Origin: Rhodanobacter sp. LX-99
GTDB taxonomy: Bacteria > Pseudomonadota > Gammaproteobacteria > Xanthomonadales > Rhodanobacteraceae
Length of the DNA stretch: 64,000 nt
Assembly (NCBI RefSeq): GCF_018599185.1
Contig: NZ_JAHFVL010000001.1
Location: 1,550,001-1,614,000 of the forward strand
Direction: 5' to 3'
This document shows positions 38,275 through 46,642 of the stretch, piece after piece (within the stretch, counting starts at the first letter, position 1; every line of letters begins with the position of its first letter). A program made the position numbers and the translations under genes. The notes below the pieces were generated by a model. That model was not told where the DNA came from, did not search any database, and saw only the letters and a list, made by a program, of their open reading frames with translations.

Positions 38275-39330
38275 TCAGCGCCCGTCCAGCGCCTTGCGCC
38301 CGATCGCCGGATCGTCGGTGAAGAACGCATCGATGCCGGTGGCGAGGTAGCGGCGGATCTCGGCGACGGAACCGGCTTCGTTGACGTGGCGCGGGTCGGC
38401 GCCTTGCCACAGGTCGGGCGGCAGGAAATGGTTCTCGGGACGGAAGGTGTACGGGTGCACCTCGAGGCCGGCAGCGTGCGCGTCGTGCACCAGGCCGGTG
38501 GGTGCGCCGAGCGTGCGGTTGAACTCCAGCGGGATGATCGCGCGGATGCCCGGCCCGATCGCATCCGCATACCCGGCGATCTCGCGCAGCCCGGCCGGCG
38601 TCATCATCTGCGCGTAGGTCTGCTTGCCGCCTGCCGCAGCCGCGTCGTACGGCTGCTCTCCCGCGTCGCCGAGCAACTGCAGCAGGCGGATGTTGCCGTG
38701 CATGCCGTCGGCGAGCTTGCCGCGCAGGTATTTCAGGTTGCCGACCTCGAACGACTGGATCTCCATCGGGGCCGTGCGCGTGTAATCGTGCGCGGCCAGC
38801 GTGGCGAGCAGCTTGTCTTCCAGCGGCAGGCCGATGTCCCGGAAATACGTGCCGTGCTTGATCTCCGGAATGATCCCGATGATTCGGCCACACACCTTCG
38901 ACTCGGCGGCAGCGAGGTCGATGATCTCGTCCAGCGTGGCGATCGGGAACCGGCCGTCGTACCGCGTGCTGCGCAGCTGCGGCAGCCGCTCGCGTGCGCG
39001 CAGCGTCTTCAGCTCGGCCAGGCCGAAGTCCTCGCTGAACCAGCCAGTCACTTGCCTGCCATCGATCACCTTGCTGGTCTTGCGCGCGGCGAACCCGGGA
39101 TGGTCGGCCACGTCGGTGGTGCTGCCGATCTCGTTCTCGTGGCGCGCCACCAGCACGCCATCCTTCGTCATCACCAGGTCCGGCTCGATGAAGTCGGCGC
39201 CGTCGGCGATCGCCTTCGCATACGAAGCCAGCGTGTGCTCCGGGCGCAGCGCACTGGCGCCGCGATGGCCGATCACCAGCACCCTGGCGGCAAGCGGTTT
39301 CTCGGCAGCGGCGGTGGCAGGCGTGGGCAT
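38275..39330 (-). CDS. Glycerophosphodiester phosphodiesterase
   Basis: 351 residues. The GDPD TIM barrel signature starts at VIGHRGASALRPEHTLASY, followed by metal ligands in FIEPDLVMTKDGVLVARHE; the C-terminal VDAFFTDDP motif (IDAFFTDDPAIG) is also present. It hydrolyses deacylated phospholipids to glycerol-3-phosphate and an alcohol. The region before HRGAS lacks an obvious signal peptide when started at ATG 39330; a start at 39342 or further upstream would change that, so location is unsettled. Confidence 0.9.
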   Translation of the reverse strand: MPTPATAAAEKPLAARVLVIGHRGASALRPEHTLASYAKAIADGADFIEPDLVMTKDGVLVARHENEIGSTTDVADHPGFAARKTSKVIDGRQVTGWFSEDFGLAELKTLRARERLPQLRSTRYDGRFPIATLDEIIDLAAAESKVCGRIIGIIPEIKHGTYFRDIGLPLEDKLLATLAAHDYTRTAPMEIQSFEVGNLKYLRGKLADGMHGNIRLLQLLGDAGEQPYDAAAAGGKQTYAQMMTPAGLREIAGYADAIGPGIRAIIPLEFNRTLGAPTGLVHDAHAAGLEVHPYTFRPENHFLPPDLWQGADPRHVNEAGSVAEIRRYLATGIDAFFTDDPAIGRKALDGR

Positions 39331-39414
39331 GCCACGGAGCATAAAGCAACGTGGCGGACGCGAAGCGACGCCATGGCGCATAACGCCATGGAAGGTGCAG
39401 GTGCCGCAGGAAAA

Positions 39415-39491
39415 TGGTGCGCCCGGCGGGATTCGAACCCACGACCCCTGCCTTCGGAGGGCAGTACTCTATCCAGCTGAGCTACGGGCGC
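39415..39491 (-). tRNA. tRNA-Arg, anticodon CCG
   Basis: 77 bases on the minus strand including an encoded CCA (39415-39417). The acceptor stem GCGCCCG pairs with CGGGCGC, the D-loop has AGCTGGATAGAGT-type sequence, the anticodon loop is CTCCGAA giving CCG, and the T-arm contains GGTTCGAATCC. Decodes CGG codons, frequent in this GC-rich genome. Confidence 0.97.
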
Positions 39492-39599
39492 ATGTATGGT
39501 CGCGCGGGGCCGTGGCCGGAGGCCGGCACCGCGGGGAGCGCAGTATAGCCGAGTTGCCCCTGGGGGTGGACGGACCGCCGCCGGCAGCGGAAACGCGAT

Positions 39600-39629
39600 C
39601 GGCCCTCCCGAACGGTGTCGGGAGGGCCG
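39600..39629 (-). terminator. Terminator-like hairpin behind the M61 peptidase
   Basis: Perfect 12-bp stem: 39600-39611 (CGGCCCTCCCGA) with 39618-39629, loop ACGGTG. It begins 13 bases past the M61 stop on the minus strand and is followed there by a short GTTTCC. Confidence 0.65.
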
Positions 39630-39642
39630 ACGCAGGCTTGCC

Positions 39643-41541
39643 TCAGCGTGCCTTGAGCAGCGTGGTCAGCGTGTCGGGCTTGCTGGTGTCGCGTACCAGG
39701 TGCGGGTATTTCAGACCGTCGTGATAGTCGATGCGGACGGTCTTGTACTCGTCGAAGTTCTTCACCAGCAGCTCGATCGGCTGGCTCTTGTCCTTCGCTG
39801 CGGCGGTGACGGCATCCTTGAGCGCGTCGGCGTCATAGTCGCGACCGTTGACGGCGATCACCGTCATGCTCGGCGACAGGCCGGCCTTGAACGCGGGGCC
39901 GTCCCACAGCACGTCGCCGATGCTGCCGCCCTTGCCGATGGAAACGCCCAGCGAATAGGTGAGATCGGCGCTATGCCGGCGTGCCTCGATCGCCTTCACC
40001 GCTTCGGACGGCTTGTCGGTGTAGACCAGTTTCCAGCCGTGCGACGCGATGCCGCCGATCAGCGGGCCATGGCCATCGAGGCGCGTGCGCAGGTACTTCG
40101 CCCAGTCGTACGGTGCGATGTCGTTGAGCGTCTTGACCACGTCCTCGAAGGTGTAGGTGTTGACGTCCCACTTGCCGTTCTCCATGCCGAAGAACGCCTT
40201 GCCGAAATCGTCGATGCTCTTCTTGCCGCCGCTCAGCTCGCGCAGCTGGCCGTCGACGTCGAGCCAGATCATCTGGCCTGCCGAGTAATAGTCCTCGCTG
40301 GCCTGGTAGTTGCGGTACGGCAACGGGCGACGCTGCGCGATGATCGGATCGTTGGTGGTGTCCTGCACGTTGCGGAAGCTGGCCAGGCCGGGGCGGCCCT
40401 TGTCGTAGGTGGCGGCGGTGAAGGCCCACATGTCGTGCGCCTGCTCGGCGTCCCACAGGCCCGAACGCGCGGCCATCACCTGGCCCCAGAACTGGGTCTG
40501 GCCTTCGTAGACCCACAACAGCGTGTCGCTCATCGGCACGTTGAAGTTCGGCGTGGTCAGGTCCGCGCCGCGGCGATACTTGCCGTTCCAGGAATGGTTG
40601 AACTCGTGCGAGAACAGGTCGCGGGCCAGCGCGTTCTTCTTCCACTCGGTGAAGAAGTCGGCCGAGGTGCCGTCCTCGCTGGAGCGGTGATGCTCGAGGC
40701 CGTTGCCGCTCATCTTGTCGCTGAGCGAGACGAGGAAGTCGTAGTGGTCGTAGTGGTGCGCGCCGTACATCTTGTACATCTGCTGGACCAGGTTGCGGAA
40801 CGGCTTGATCTGCTCCGGCTTGATCTCCAGGTACTTCGCGTCATCGGCCACGATGCTCATGTGCACCGGCGCCTTGGCGCCCGGATCCAGATCGATGCGC
40901 TTGAAGTACTTGCCGGCATAGATCGGCGAATCCACCAGGTCGTCGTAATTGATCGGCTTGAAGTTCAGCGTGTCGCCGTCCTTCGAGGCCACTTCCAGCG
41001 CGGTGCCGGCCTGCCAGCCGGCGGGCAGCTTCACGCTGGCCTCGGTGTTGATCTGGCGTGCGAAGTAGCCGGCCGGATACATCGTCACCGAGTTCCACTG
41101 CAGGTTGAGCATCTCGGGCGTCATCACCACGCGGCCCTGGCGCTGGTCCTGCGACGAGAGGAACTGGAACTCGACCTCCACGCCGGTGGCGCCCTGCGGC
41201 ACGTCGACGTGAAACGCGTAGACGTTCAGCGGGTCGCGCGTCCACGGCAGCACCTGGCCGTTCGCCTTCACCACCAGCCCGGCCATCTTGTCGATCGTGC
41301 CGTTCGGCGAATGGTTGCCCGGCAGCCACTGCGGATACAGCAGGGTCAGCGGACCGGCCTGCGCCGGAATCACCTGGTGCACGCGGAAGATGCGGTGGGC
41401 CACGTCGGTGGCGTCCACATTGATCTTCAAGGTGCCCTGGTACGGCACATCCTGCGGCGCCGGGACATCGGCAAGCGCGGCGAAACTGGCCAGGCCGAAA
41501 GCGGCAGCGGCGAGGGCGGAAGCGAGGCGGGTGGCTTTCAA
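39643..41541 (-). CDS. Secreted M61-family glycyl aminopeptidase with PDZ domain
   Basis: 632 residues. Start is TTG at 41541, six bases after GGAG; it gives MKATRLASALAAAAFGLASF, a proper signal peptide ending at Ala-Leu-Ala, while extension to 41709 would add unrelated residues. The zinc site is SHEFNHSWNGKYRR (HExxH) with Glu in WVYEGQTQFWG downstream. The C-terminal third has a PDZ-like domain (LGVSIGKGGSIGDVLWDGPAFKAGL). M61 enzymes remove N-terminal Gly or Ala from peptides in the periplasm. Confidence 0.92.
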   Translation of the reverse strand: MKATRLASALAAAAFGLASFAALADVPAPQDVPYQGTLKINVDATDVAHRIFRVHQVIPAQAGPLTLLYPQWLPGNHSPNGTIDKMAGLVVKANGQVLPWTRDPLNVYAFHVDVPQGATGVEVEFQFLSSQDQRQGRVVMTPEMLNLQWNSVTMYPAGYFARQINTEASVKLPAGWQAGTALEVASKDGDTLNFKPINYDDLVDSPIYAGKYFKRIDLDPGAKAPVHMSIVADDAKYLEIKPEQIKPFRNLVQQMYKMYGAHHYDHYDFLVSLSDKMSGNGLEHHRSSEDGTSADFFTEWKKNALARDLFSHEFNHSWNGKYRRGADLTTPNFNVPMSDTLLWVYEGQTQFWGQVMAARSGLWDAEQAHDMWAFTAATYDKGRPGLASFRNVQDTTNDPIIAQRRPLPYRNYQASEDYYSAGQMIWLDVDGQLRELSGGKKSIDDFGKAFFGMENGKWDVNTYTFEDVVKTLNDIAPYDWAKYLRTRLDGHGPLIGGIASHGWKLVYTDKPSEAVKAIEARRHSADLTYSLGVSIGKGGSIGDVLWDGPAFKAGLSPSMTVIAVNGRDYDADALKDAVTAAAKDKSQPIELLVKNFDEYKTVRIDYHDGLKYPHLVRDTSKPDTLTTLLKAR

Positions 41542-41828
41542 TGCGTTCTCCGGGGGTGGGAATGGGAAGCCTGACGGACGCTGCCGCTCGAGCCGTGTTC
41601 CACGGGGCGAGGCGGACAGACCAGGCAGGCTCCGGGAATCCGCGTCGCGAAAAGTTGCCGCGACAGGAATCCGAGGCGTCGATGCTAGACCGGCAACACC
41701 AGGGTTCACCCCTGCCGAAGGTCACGACCATGGCTTGCACATGAACCGGTCCAGCGGGCTGCGTCGGCCTGGCATCCATCTTGCTCGGCTTGCGCCGACA
41801 CCCTCACTTTTCCGCCCGCGGGAGCCGC

Positions 41829-42914
41829 ATGCACGCCCTGTTCAAAAGCCTCCGGCTTGCCGACGACCCGGACCAGCGCCGCGAGTACAGCCGCTATCTG
41901 GCGCTGCAGATGGGACCGATGATCCACGCCCTGATGCTGGTTGGCGCGCTCGCCTATCTGGTGGCGGTCGTCGCCAGCACCTTGGTGCGCCACTCATCGC
42001 TGCCGCTGTGGCTGCGCCTCGCGCCGCTGGTGCCGCTGCTGCTGGTGACCTCGTGGACCCGGCATGTGCGGCAGCCGCAGTTGCTCAGCGCGCTGACCCT
42101 GCTGTGCGTCCTGCTGCTGGAGATCGGCATCAATCTCAACGGCTTCGGCGATATGCGCGGGCAGTCCGTGGTATTGCCCGGGCTGCTGTTGCCGGTGGCG
42201 TCGTCGGTGATCTGGCTGGGGCGCTGGGATTTCGTCGCGGCGATGCTGCTGTGCGCGCTGGGGCCGTTGCCCATGCTGCTGTTCGGCCGCATCGACGGTG
42301 TGCAGGTCATCCAGTACCTGGTCTACATGACGGTCGCAATCGCGTTGTCGACGGTGCTGCGCGCGTTCATGGCGCGCACCCTGTTCGAACAGTTCCGGCT
42401 GGAACGCCAGCTGCGCGAGCAGGCCAACACCGACGGCCTCACCGGCCTGCTGCTGCGCAACCGCTTCCTGGAGCTGGCGCGGTCCGCGATGGCCGAGCTG
42501 CACCGGCAGCAGCAGCCGGCCTGCATGCTTTTCCTGGATGCCGACCACTTCAAGCAGCTCAACGACCAGTACGGCCACGCCGCCGGCGACGCGGCGCTGG
42601 TCGCGCTGGCCGCGACGATGCGCCGGCAGATGCGCCAGGGCGACCTGATCGGCCGCATCGGCGGCGAGGAATTCGCGATGCTGCTGCCCGGCAACAACCT
42701 GGAGCAGGCGCGCCAGCGTGCCGAGCAGTTGCGTCAGTCGATACACCAGATCCAGCGCCCGGACGGCCCGCTCACCACCAGCATCGGCATCGCCGAATGC
42801 CCGCCCCGCTGCCGCGACGACATCGAGGCCCTGCTGGCGCGTGCCGACCAGGCCATGCGCCAGGCCAAGAACGCCGGACGCGACCGGGTGGCGTGCCACC
42901 CCGGCGCCTGCTGA
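41829..42914 (+). CDS. Membrane diguanylate cyclase (GGDEF)
   Basis: 361 residues. Roughly six hydrophobic segments occupy residues 30-185 (a 5TM/6TM sensor region of no clear family), then a GGDEF domain starting ANTDGLTGLLLRNRFLE. The active site is RIGGEEFAML, and RQGD five residues before it is an intact allosteric I-site, so the enzyme should make c-di-GMP and be product-inhibited. In this genus c-di-GMP is read by Clp-type regulators, connecting it in principle to the exopolysaccharide locus at 10422-15558. Confidence 0.92.
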   Translation: MHALFKSLRLADDPDQRREYSRYLALQMGPMIHALMLVGALAYLVAVVASTLVRHSSLPLWLRLAPLVPLLLVTSWTRHVRQPQLLSALTLLCVLLLEIGINLNGFGDMRGQSVVLPGLLLPVASSVIWLGRWDFVAAMLLCALGPLPMLLFGRIDGVQVIQYLVYMTVAIALSTVLRAFMARTLFEQFRLERQLREQANTDGLTGLLLRNRFLELARSAMAELHRQQQPACMLFLDADHFKQLNDQYGHAAGDAALVALAATMRRQMRQGDLIGRIGGEEFAMLLPGNNLEQARQRAEQLRQSIHQIQRPDGPLTTSIGIAECPPRCRDDIEALLARADQAMRQAKNAGRDRVACHPGAC

Positions 42915-42919
42915 GCGCC

Positions 42920-42940
42920 GCGGGCGCTACGCTCGCCCGC
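42920..42940. terminator. Short hairpin at the junction of two convergent genes
   Basis: GCGGGCG (42920-42926) pairs with CGCCCGC (42934-42940). It spans the end of the amino-acid permease coding region and lies six bases past the diguanylate cyclase stop. Confidence 0.45.
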
Positions 42941-44438
42941 CCTGTTCCATCCTGCTGTGCCGGATGCCGTAGGCGAAGTAGATCACGCAGCCCAGCGCCA
43001 TCCAGATGATGAAGCGCTCGTAGGTGATCCACGGCAGGCCGTAGATCAGCGCGGCGGAGAACAGGATGCCGAGCGGCGCGGTGAACCACACCGCCGGGGT
43101 CTTGAAGTTGCGCCGCAGGTCCGGACGGCGCACGCGCAGCAGCATGATCGAACTGCAGATGATGATGAAGGCGCTGAGCGTGCCGATGTTGACCAGCTCG
43201 GCCACCTCGCCGATCGGCAGCAGCCCGGCGACCAGCGCGGTGAACACGCCCAGGATCAGGGTCGGCCGCGCCGGCGTGCCGAAGCGCGGGCTCACCTTCG
43301 CGAACCAGGTCGGCAGCAGGCCGTCGCGGGCCAGCGCGAACCAGATCCGCGCCGCGCCCAGCATGAAGGCGAACAGCACGCTGGTGACGCCGATCACCGC
43401 CGCCGCCGCGATCGTGATGCTGAGCCAGTGCAGGCCGATCGACTCGAACGCGTCGGACACCGAGGCCTCGCCGCCGAGCTTGCTGTAGTGGGAGATGCCG
43501 GTGAGCACCAGCGACACCGCGATGTACAGCACCATCGCGATCCCCAGCGACAGCAGCACCGCGCGCGGCAGGTCGCGCTGCGGATTTTTCGATTCCTCTG
43601 CCGCGGTGGTCAGCGTGTCGTAGCCGAACACCGCGAAGAACACCACGCTGGCGCCGGTCAACACGCCCTGCCAGCCGAAGTGGCCGATGCCGGTGCTGAC
43701 GTCGACCACGCGCGCGGGGATGAACGGATGCCAGTTCGCCGTGTCGATGTAGAACACGCCGACCAGCACCACCAGCAGCACGCCGATCACCTTGATCGCC
43801 ACCACCAGCGTGTTGAAGCGCGCGCCCCACTCGGTGCGCACGGTCAGCAGCACGGCGACCGCCAGCGACACCGCGGCGGCGATCACGTTGAAGCGGTGGC
43901 CGTCGCTGGGTCCGGCGACCGCCGTCGAACCGTGCAGGCCTAACAGCTGCTGCAGGTAATACTCCATGGTCTGCGCGCTCATGCTCTGCTGCGCCCATTC
44001 CGGCAGGTGCACGCCGGCCGAGTTCAGCAGTACCTGCACGTAGCCGGACCAGCCGATCGCCACCACCGCGACCACCAGCGCGTATTCCAGCAGCAGGTCC
44101 CAGCCGATGATCCAGGCGGCGAATTCGCCGAGCACCGCGTAGCCGTAGGTATAGGCGCTGCCGGTGACCGGGATCAGCCCGGCGAACTCGGCGTAGCACA
44201 GCGCGGCGCAGGCGCTGCCGACGCCGGCGATGAGGAAGCTGATCGCCACCGCGGGGCCGGCGTTCATCGCCGCCTGCTGGCCGGCCAGCACGAAGATGCC
44301 CACGCCGATGATGCCGCCGATGCCGATCGCGGTGAGCTGCCACAGCCCCAGCACGCGGCGGAAATCGCCGCGCGTGCCGGCCTCCGCCTGCAACTGCTCG
44401 ACCGTCTTGTGGCGCACCAGCTTGCTGAAGAATCCCAT
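42927..44438 (-). CDS. APC-family amino acid permease (cationic amino acid transporter type)
   Basis: 503 residues from ATG 44438 (MGFFSKLVRHKTVEQLQAEA). Twelve or more membrane helices; TAIGIGGIIGVGIFVLAGQQAA is the APC helix-1 motif and FFAVFGYDTLTTAAEESKNPQRDLP the conserved helix 6 to 7 segment. The N-terminal R-K-x-V-E-Q-L form and length resemble YfnA/CAT-type permeases for amino acid uptake at the inner membrane. Substrate not determined. Possibly transcribed with the AGMO-like gene 125 bases upstream. Confidence 0.92.
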   Translation of the reverse strand: MGFFSKLVRHKTVEQLQAEAGTRGDFRRVLGLWQLTAIGIGGIIGVGIFVLAGQQAAMNAGPAVAISFLIAGVGSACAALCYAEFAGLIPVTGSAYTYGYAVLGEFAAWIIGWDLLLEYALVVAVVAIGWSGYVQVLLNSAGVHLPEWAQQSMSAQTMEYYLQQLLGLHGSTAVAGPSDGHRFNVIAAAVSLAVAVLLTVRTEWGARFNTLVVAIKVIGVLLVVLVGVFYIDTANWHPFIPARVVDVSTGIGHFGWQGVLTGASVVFFAVFGYDTLTTAAEESKNPQRDLPRAVLLSLGIAMVLYIAVSLVLTGISHYSKLGGEASVSDAFESIGLHWLSITIAAAAVIGVTSVLFAFMLGAARIWFALARDGLLPTWFAKVSPRFGTPARPTLILGVFTALVAGLLPIGEVAELVNIGTLSAFIIICSSIMLLRVRRPDLRRNFKTPAVWFTAPLGILFSAALIYGLPWITYERFIIWMALGCVIYFAYGIRHSRMEQGGRA

Positions 44439-44563
44439 CGCCTGCCCCTGAGTTAAGCAAGCGGCGATCATAGCGAATGCACGGGCAGGCACACAGCGCG
44501 CTGCAACACGGCAGTTGCCGGACCGCCGAAGTTCCGCGCAAATCCGCCAGGGCGGGCACCGCC

Positions 44564-45850
44564 CTACCGCGGCGAAGCGGTTGCGGATTCAGCGGGAACG
44601 GCAGCCACGCCCGTGCCGGTCGACGACGGGCGCAGCCATGCCAGCGCAATCGCGCTGAGCCCGAACGCCACCGCGATCGCCAGCACGATATGGCCGTCCA
44701 GATGGCCGATGCCGAACCAGCGCCCGCTGAGCAGCGGCACCGCGGCCGTGGCCAGCACGCGCACGCCTTCCGCCCACGGCGCCCAGCGCCGGCTTTCCAT
44801 CAGCGCGCCGATCACGCACAGGCCGGCGACCAGGTAGACCGCATAGCCCAGCAGCGCCGGCAGGCTGGCCGTGCCGGCCATGCCGAGGAACTGGGTGGTC
44901 ATGCCCAGCAGCAGGGCGAACTGCACCAGCACGTAGAGTTTCAGCGGCCGCGACAACGGCGGATCGAAACGCTCGGCAGGCATCGCGAACGCCGGCTTCG
45001 GGTAGCGCGCCGCCACGTCGGCGGGGCGCCAGCCCGGCGGCTTCAGCCACACCAGCAGCTTGTCGCGCCAGCGCCTGGCATGCCAGGCGTCCACCGCGGT
45101 GTGCCAGTACACCTCGGCGTTCGCCCACAGCGGGTTCCAGCTGCGCAGCGGCGAGCGCGTGCCGTACACCGGCGGGTCGCTGTCGTCCTCCTCGACGAAG
45201 GTGCCGAACAGGCGGTCCCACACGATCAGGATGCCGCCGTAGTTGCGGTCGAGGTAGCGGTCGTTCACCGCGTGATGGGCACGATGGTTGGACGGGGAGC
45301 AGAACACCCGGTCGAACCAGCCGAGCCGGCCGATCTGCTCGGTGTGCACCCAGAACTGGTACAGCAGGTCGATCAGCGCCACGATCACGAACACTTTCAG
45401 CGGCACGCCGAGCAGCGCCAGCGGCAGGTAGAACAGCCAGCCCAGCAGCGCGCCGCTGCCGGTCTGGCGCAGCGCGGTGGACAGGTTGTAGCGCTCGCTC
45501 TGGTGATGCACCACGTGCGCGGCCCACAGGATGTTCACGCGGTGCCCGCAGCGATGCAGCCAGTAGTAGCAGAGGTCGTACAGCAGCAAGGCGCCGAGCC
45601 ACACCAGCAGGTTGTTCTCCGGCAGCGCGAACAGCGCCAGGTGCTCGACGCACCAGGCATAGATGCCGATCGTCAGCAGCTTGCTGAACACGCCGACCAT
45701 CTGCGAGATCACGCCCAGCCCGATGCTGTTGACCGCGTCGTTGCTGGCGTAGGCCTCGCGCCCGCGCAGCTTGGCCACCAGCAGCTCGATCCCGATCAGC
45801 AGAAAGAACACCGGGGTGGCCCAGGTGATGATGAGTTCCTGCGTATTCAC
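44564..45850 (-). CDS. Alkylglycerol monooxygenase-like sterol desaturase family protein
   Basis: 428 residues from GTG 45850, which overlaps the stop of the preceding lysoplasmalogenase gene (GTGA). Five to six N-terminal membrane segments surround the eight-histidine diiron site: HRCGH at 99-103, HVVHH at 112-116 and HRAHH at 189-193. The context SERYNLSTALRQTGSG and RNYGGILIVWDRLFGTF is close in style to AGMO (TMEM195), which hydroxylates and so cleaves ether bonds of alkylglycerols. The C-terminal third holds four further hydrophobic segments. Coupling to a YhhN gene supports an ether-lipid role. Confidence 0.85.
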   Translation of the reverse strand: MNTQELIITWATPVFFLLIGIELLVAKLRGREAYASNDAVNSIGLGVISQMVGVFSKLLTIGIYAWCVEHLALFALPENNLLVWLGALLLYDLCYYWLHRCGHRVNILWAAHVVHHQSERYNLSTALRQTGSGALLGWLFYLPLALLGVPLKVFVIVALIDLLYQFWVHTEQIGRLGWFDRVFCSPSNHRAHHAVNDRYLDRNYGGILIVWDRLFGTFVEEDDSDPPVYGTRSPLRSWNPLWANAEVYWHTAVDAWHARRWRDKLLVWLKPPGWRPADVAARYPKPAFAMPAERFDPPLSRPLKLYVLVQFALLLGMTTQFLGMAGTASLPALLGYAVYLVAGLCVIGALMESRRWAPWAEGVRVLATAAVPLLSGRWFGIGHLDGHIVLAIAVAFGLSAIALAWLRPSSTGTGVAAVPAESATASPR

Positions 45851-46593
45851 TGCGCCGCACCCGCCTCGATCGCCGTGTCGACGCGCTGCACCGAGCGCGC
45901 GATCCACCACAACGCCAGATAATACGCCGACAGCACCCACAGGCTGGACCACGGGATCGCGCCGTGGAAGCGGTTCCACGCCAGCAGGCTGTCGCTGAGC
46001 ATGAACGCCAGCGCGCCGAACGCGGCCAGCCGCGCGGCCGGCGCCTGCGCGTCGCCGCGCTGCGCGAACAGCCGCGCCCGCGCCAGCGCCTGCCCGCCCA
46101 TGCTCGCCAGCACCAGCACGTAGACGATCACCGGTACGCGCAGCGGCGTGCCGATCGCATCCCACAGCAGGACCAGGTTCACCGCGCCGTAGCCGAGGCT
46201 AGCCAGCAACAGCAGCGGCCGCGCACCGAAGCGGCTGTCGCCGAGGAAGGCGGCGATGAAGCACAGGTGGCCGCACAGGAACGCCACGAGCCCCGGCACG
46301 AACAGGTCGCCCGGCAACATGAGAAACACGTCGCCGAGCAGCGAGCAGGCGATGCCGGCCAGGATCCGGCGCCGATAGCGCGGCGACTGCGCCGGCTGCG
46401 CGCGCCACGCCAGCACGAAGATCAGCGCGGTGGCCAGCGGCTTGCCGCACCAGTGCAGCCACAGCCAGCCGTGGCCGGCATCGCCTGTCGCCAGCAGCGC
46501 GCCGGTGATCGCGGCGATCGCCGCGCCCAGCGTGGCCAGCGCAAGCCCGCGCGGATAAGGCATGGATGCGGTTTCGAAGGCGGCGGCGGACAT
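45847..46593 (-). CDS. YhhN/TMEM86-family lysoplasmalogenase
   Basis: 248 residues, about eight membrane helices. Conserved family residues are seen in WCGKPLATALIF, GIACSLLGDVFLMLP and FMLSDSLLAWNRF with the acidic catalytic pair. Family members hydrolyse the vinyl-ether bond of lysoplasmalogens. ATG 46593 follows GGAG at five bases; ATG 46563 is a second candidate. It lies 49 bases downstream of the alkaline phosphatase and is translationally coupled to the AGMO-like gene. Confidence 0.88.
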   Translation of the reverse strand: MSAAAFETASMPYPRGLALATLGAAIAAITGALLATGDAGHGWLWLHWCGKPLATALIFVLAWRAQPAQSPRYRRRILAGIACSLLGDVFLMLPGDLFVPGLVAFLCGHLCFIAAFLGDSRFGARPLLLLASLGYGAVNLVLLWDAIGTPLRVPVIVYVLVLASMGGQALARARLFAQRGDAQAPAARLAAFGALAFMLSDSLLAWNRFHGAIPWSSLWVLSAYYLALWWIARSVQRVDTAIEAGAAQ

Positions 46594-46642
46594 GCACGCT
46601 CCGGGAGGCGAAGGTCGTTCGATCATAGCCCGCGCGACGTCC

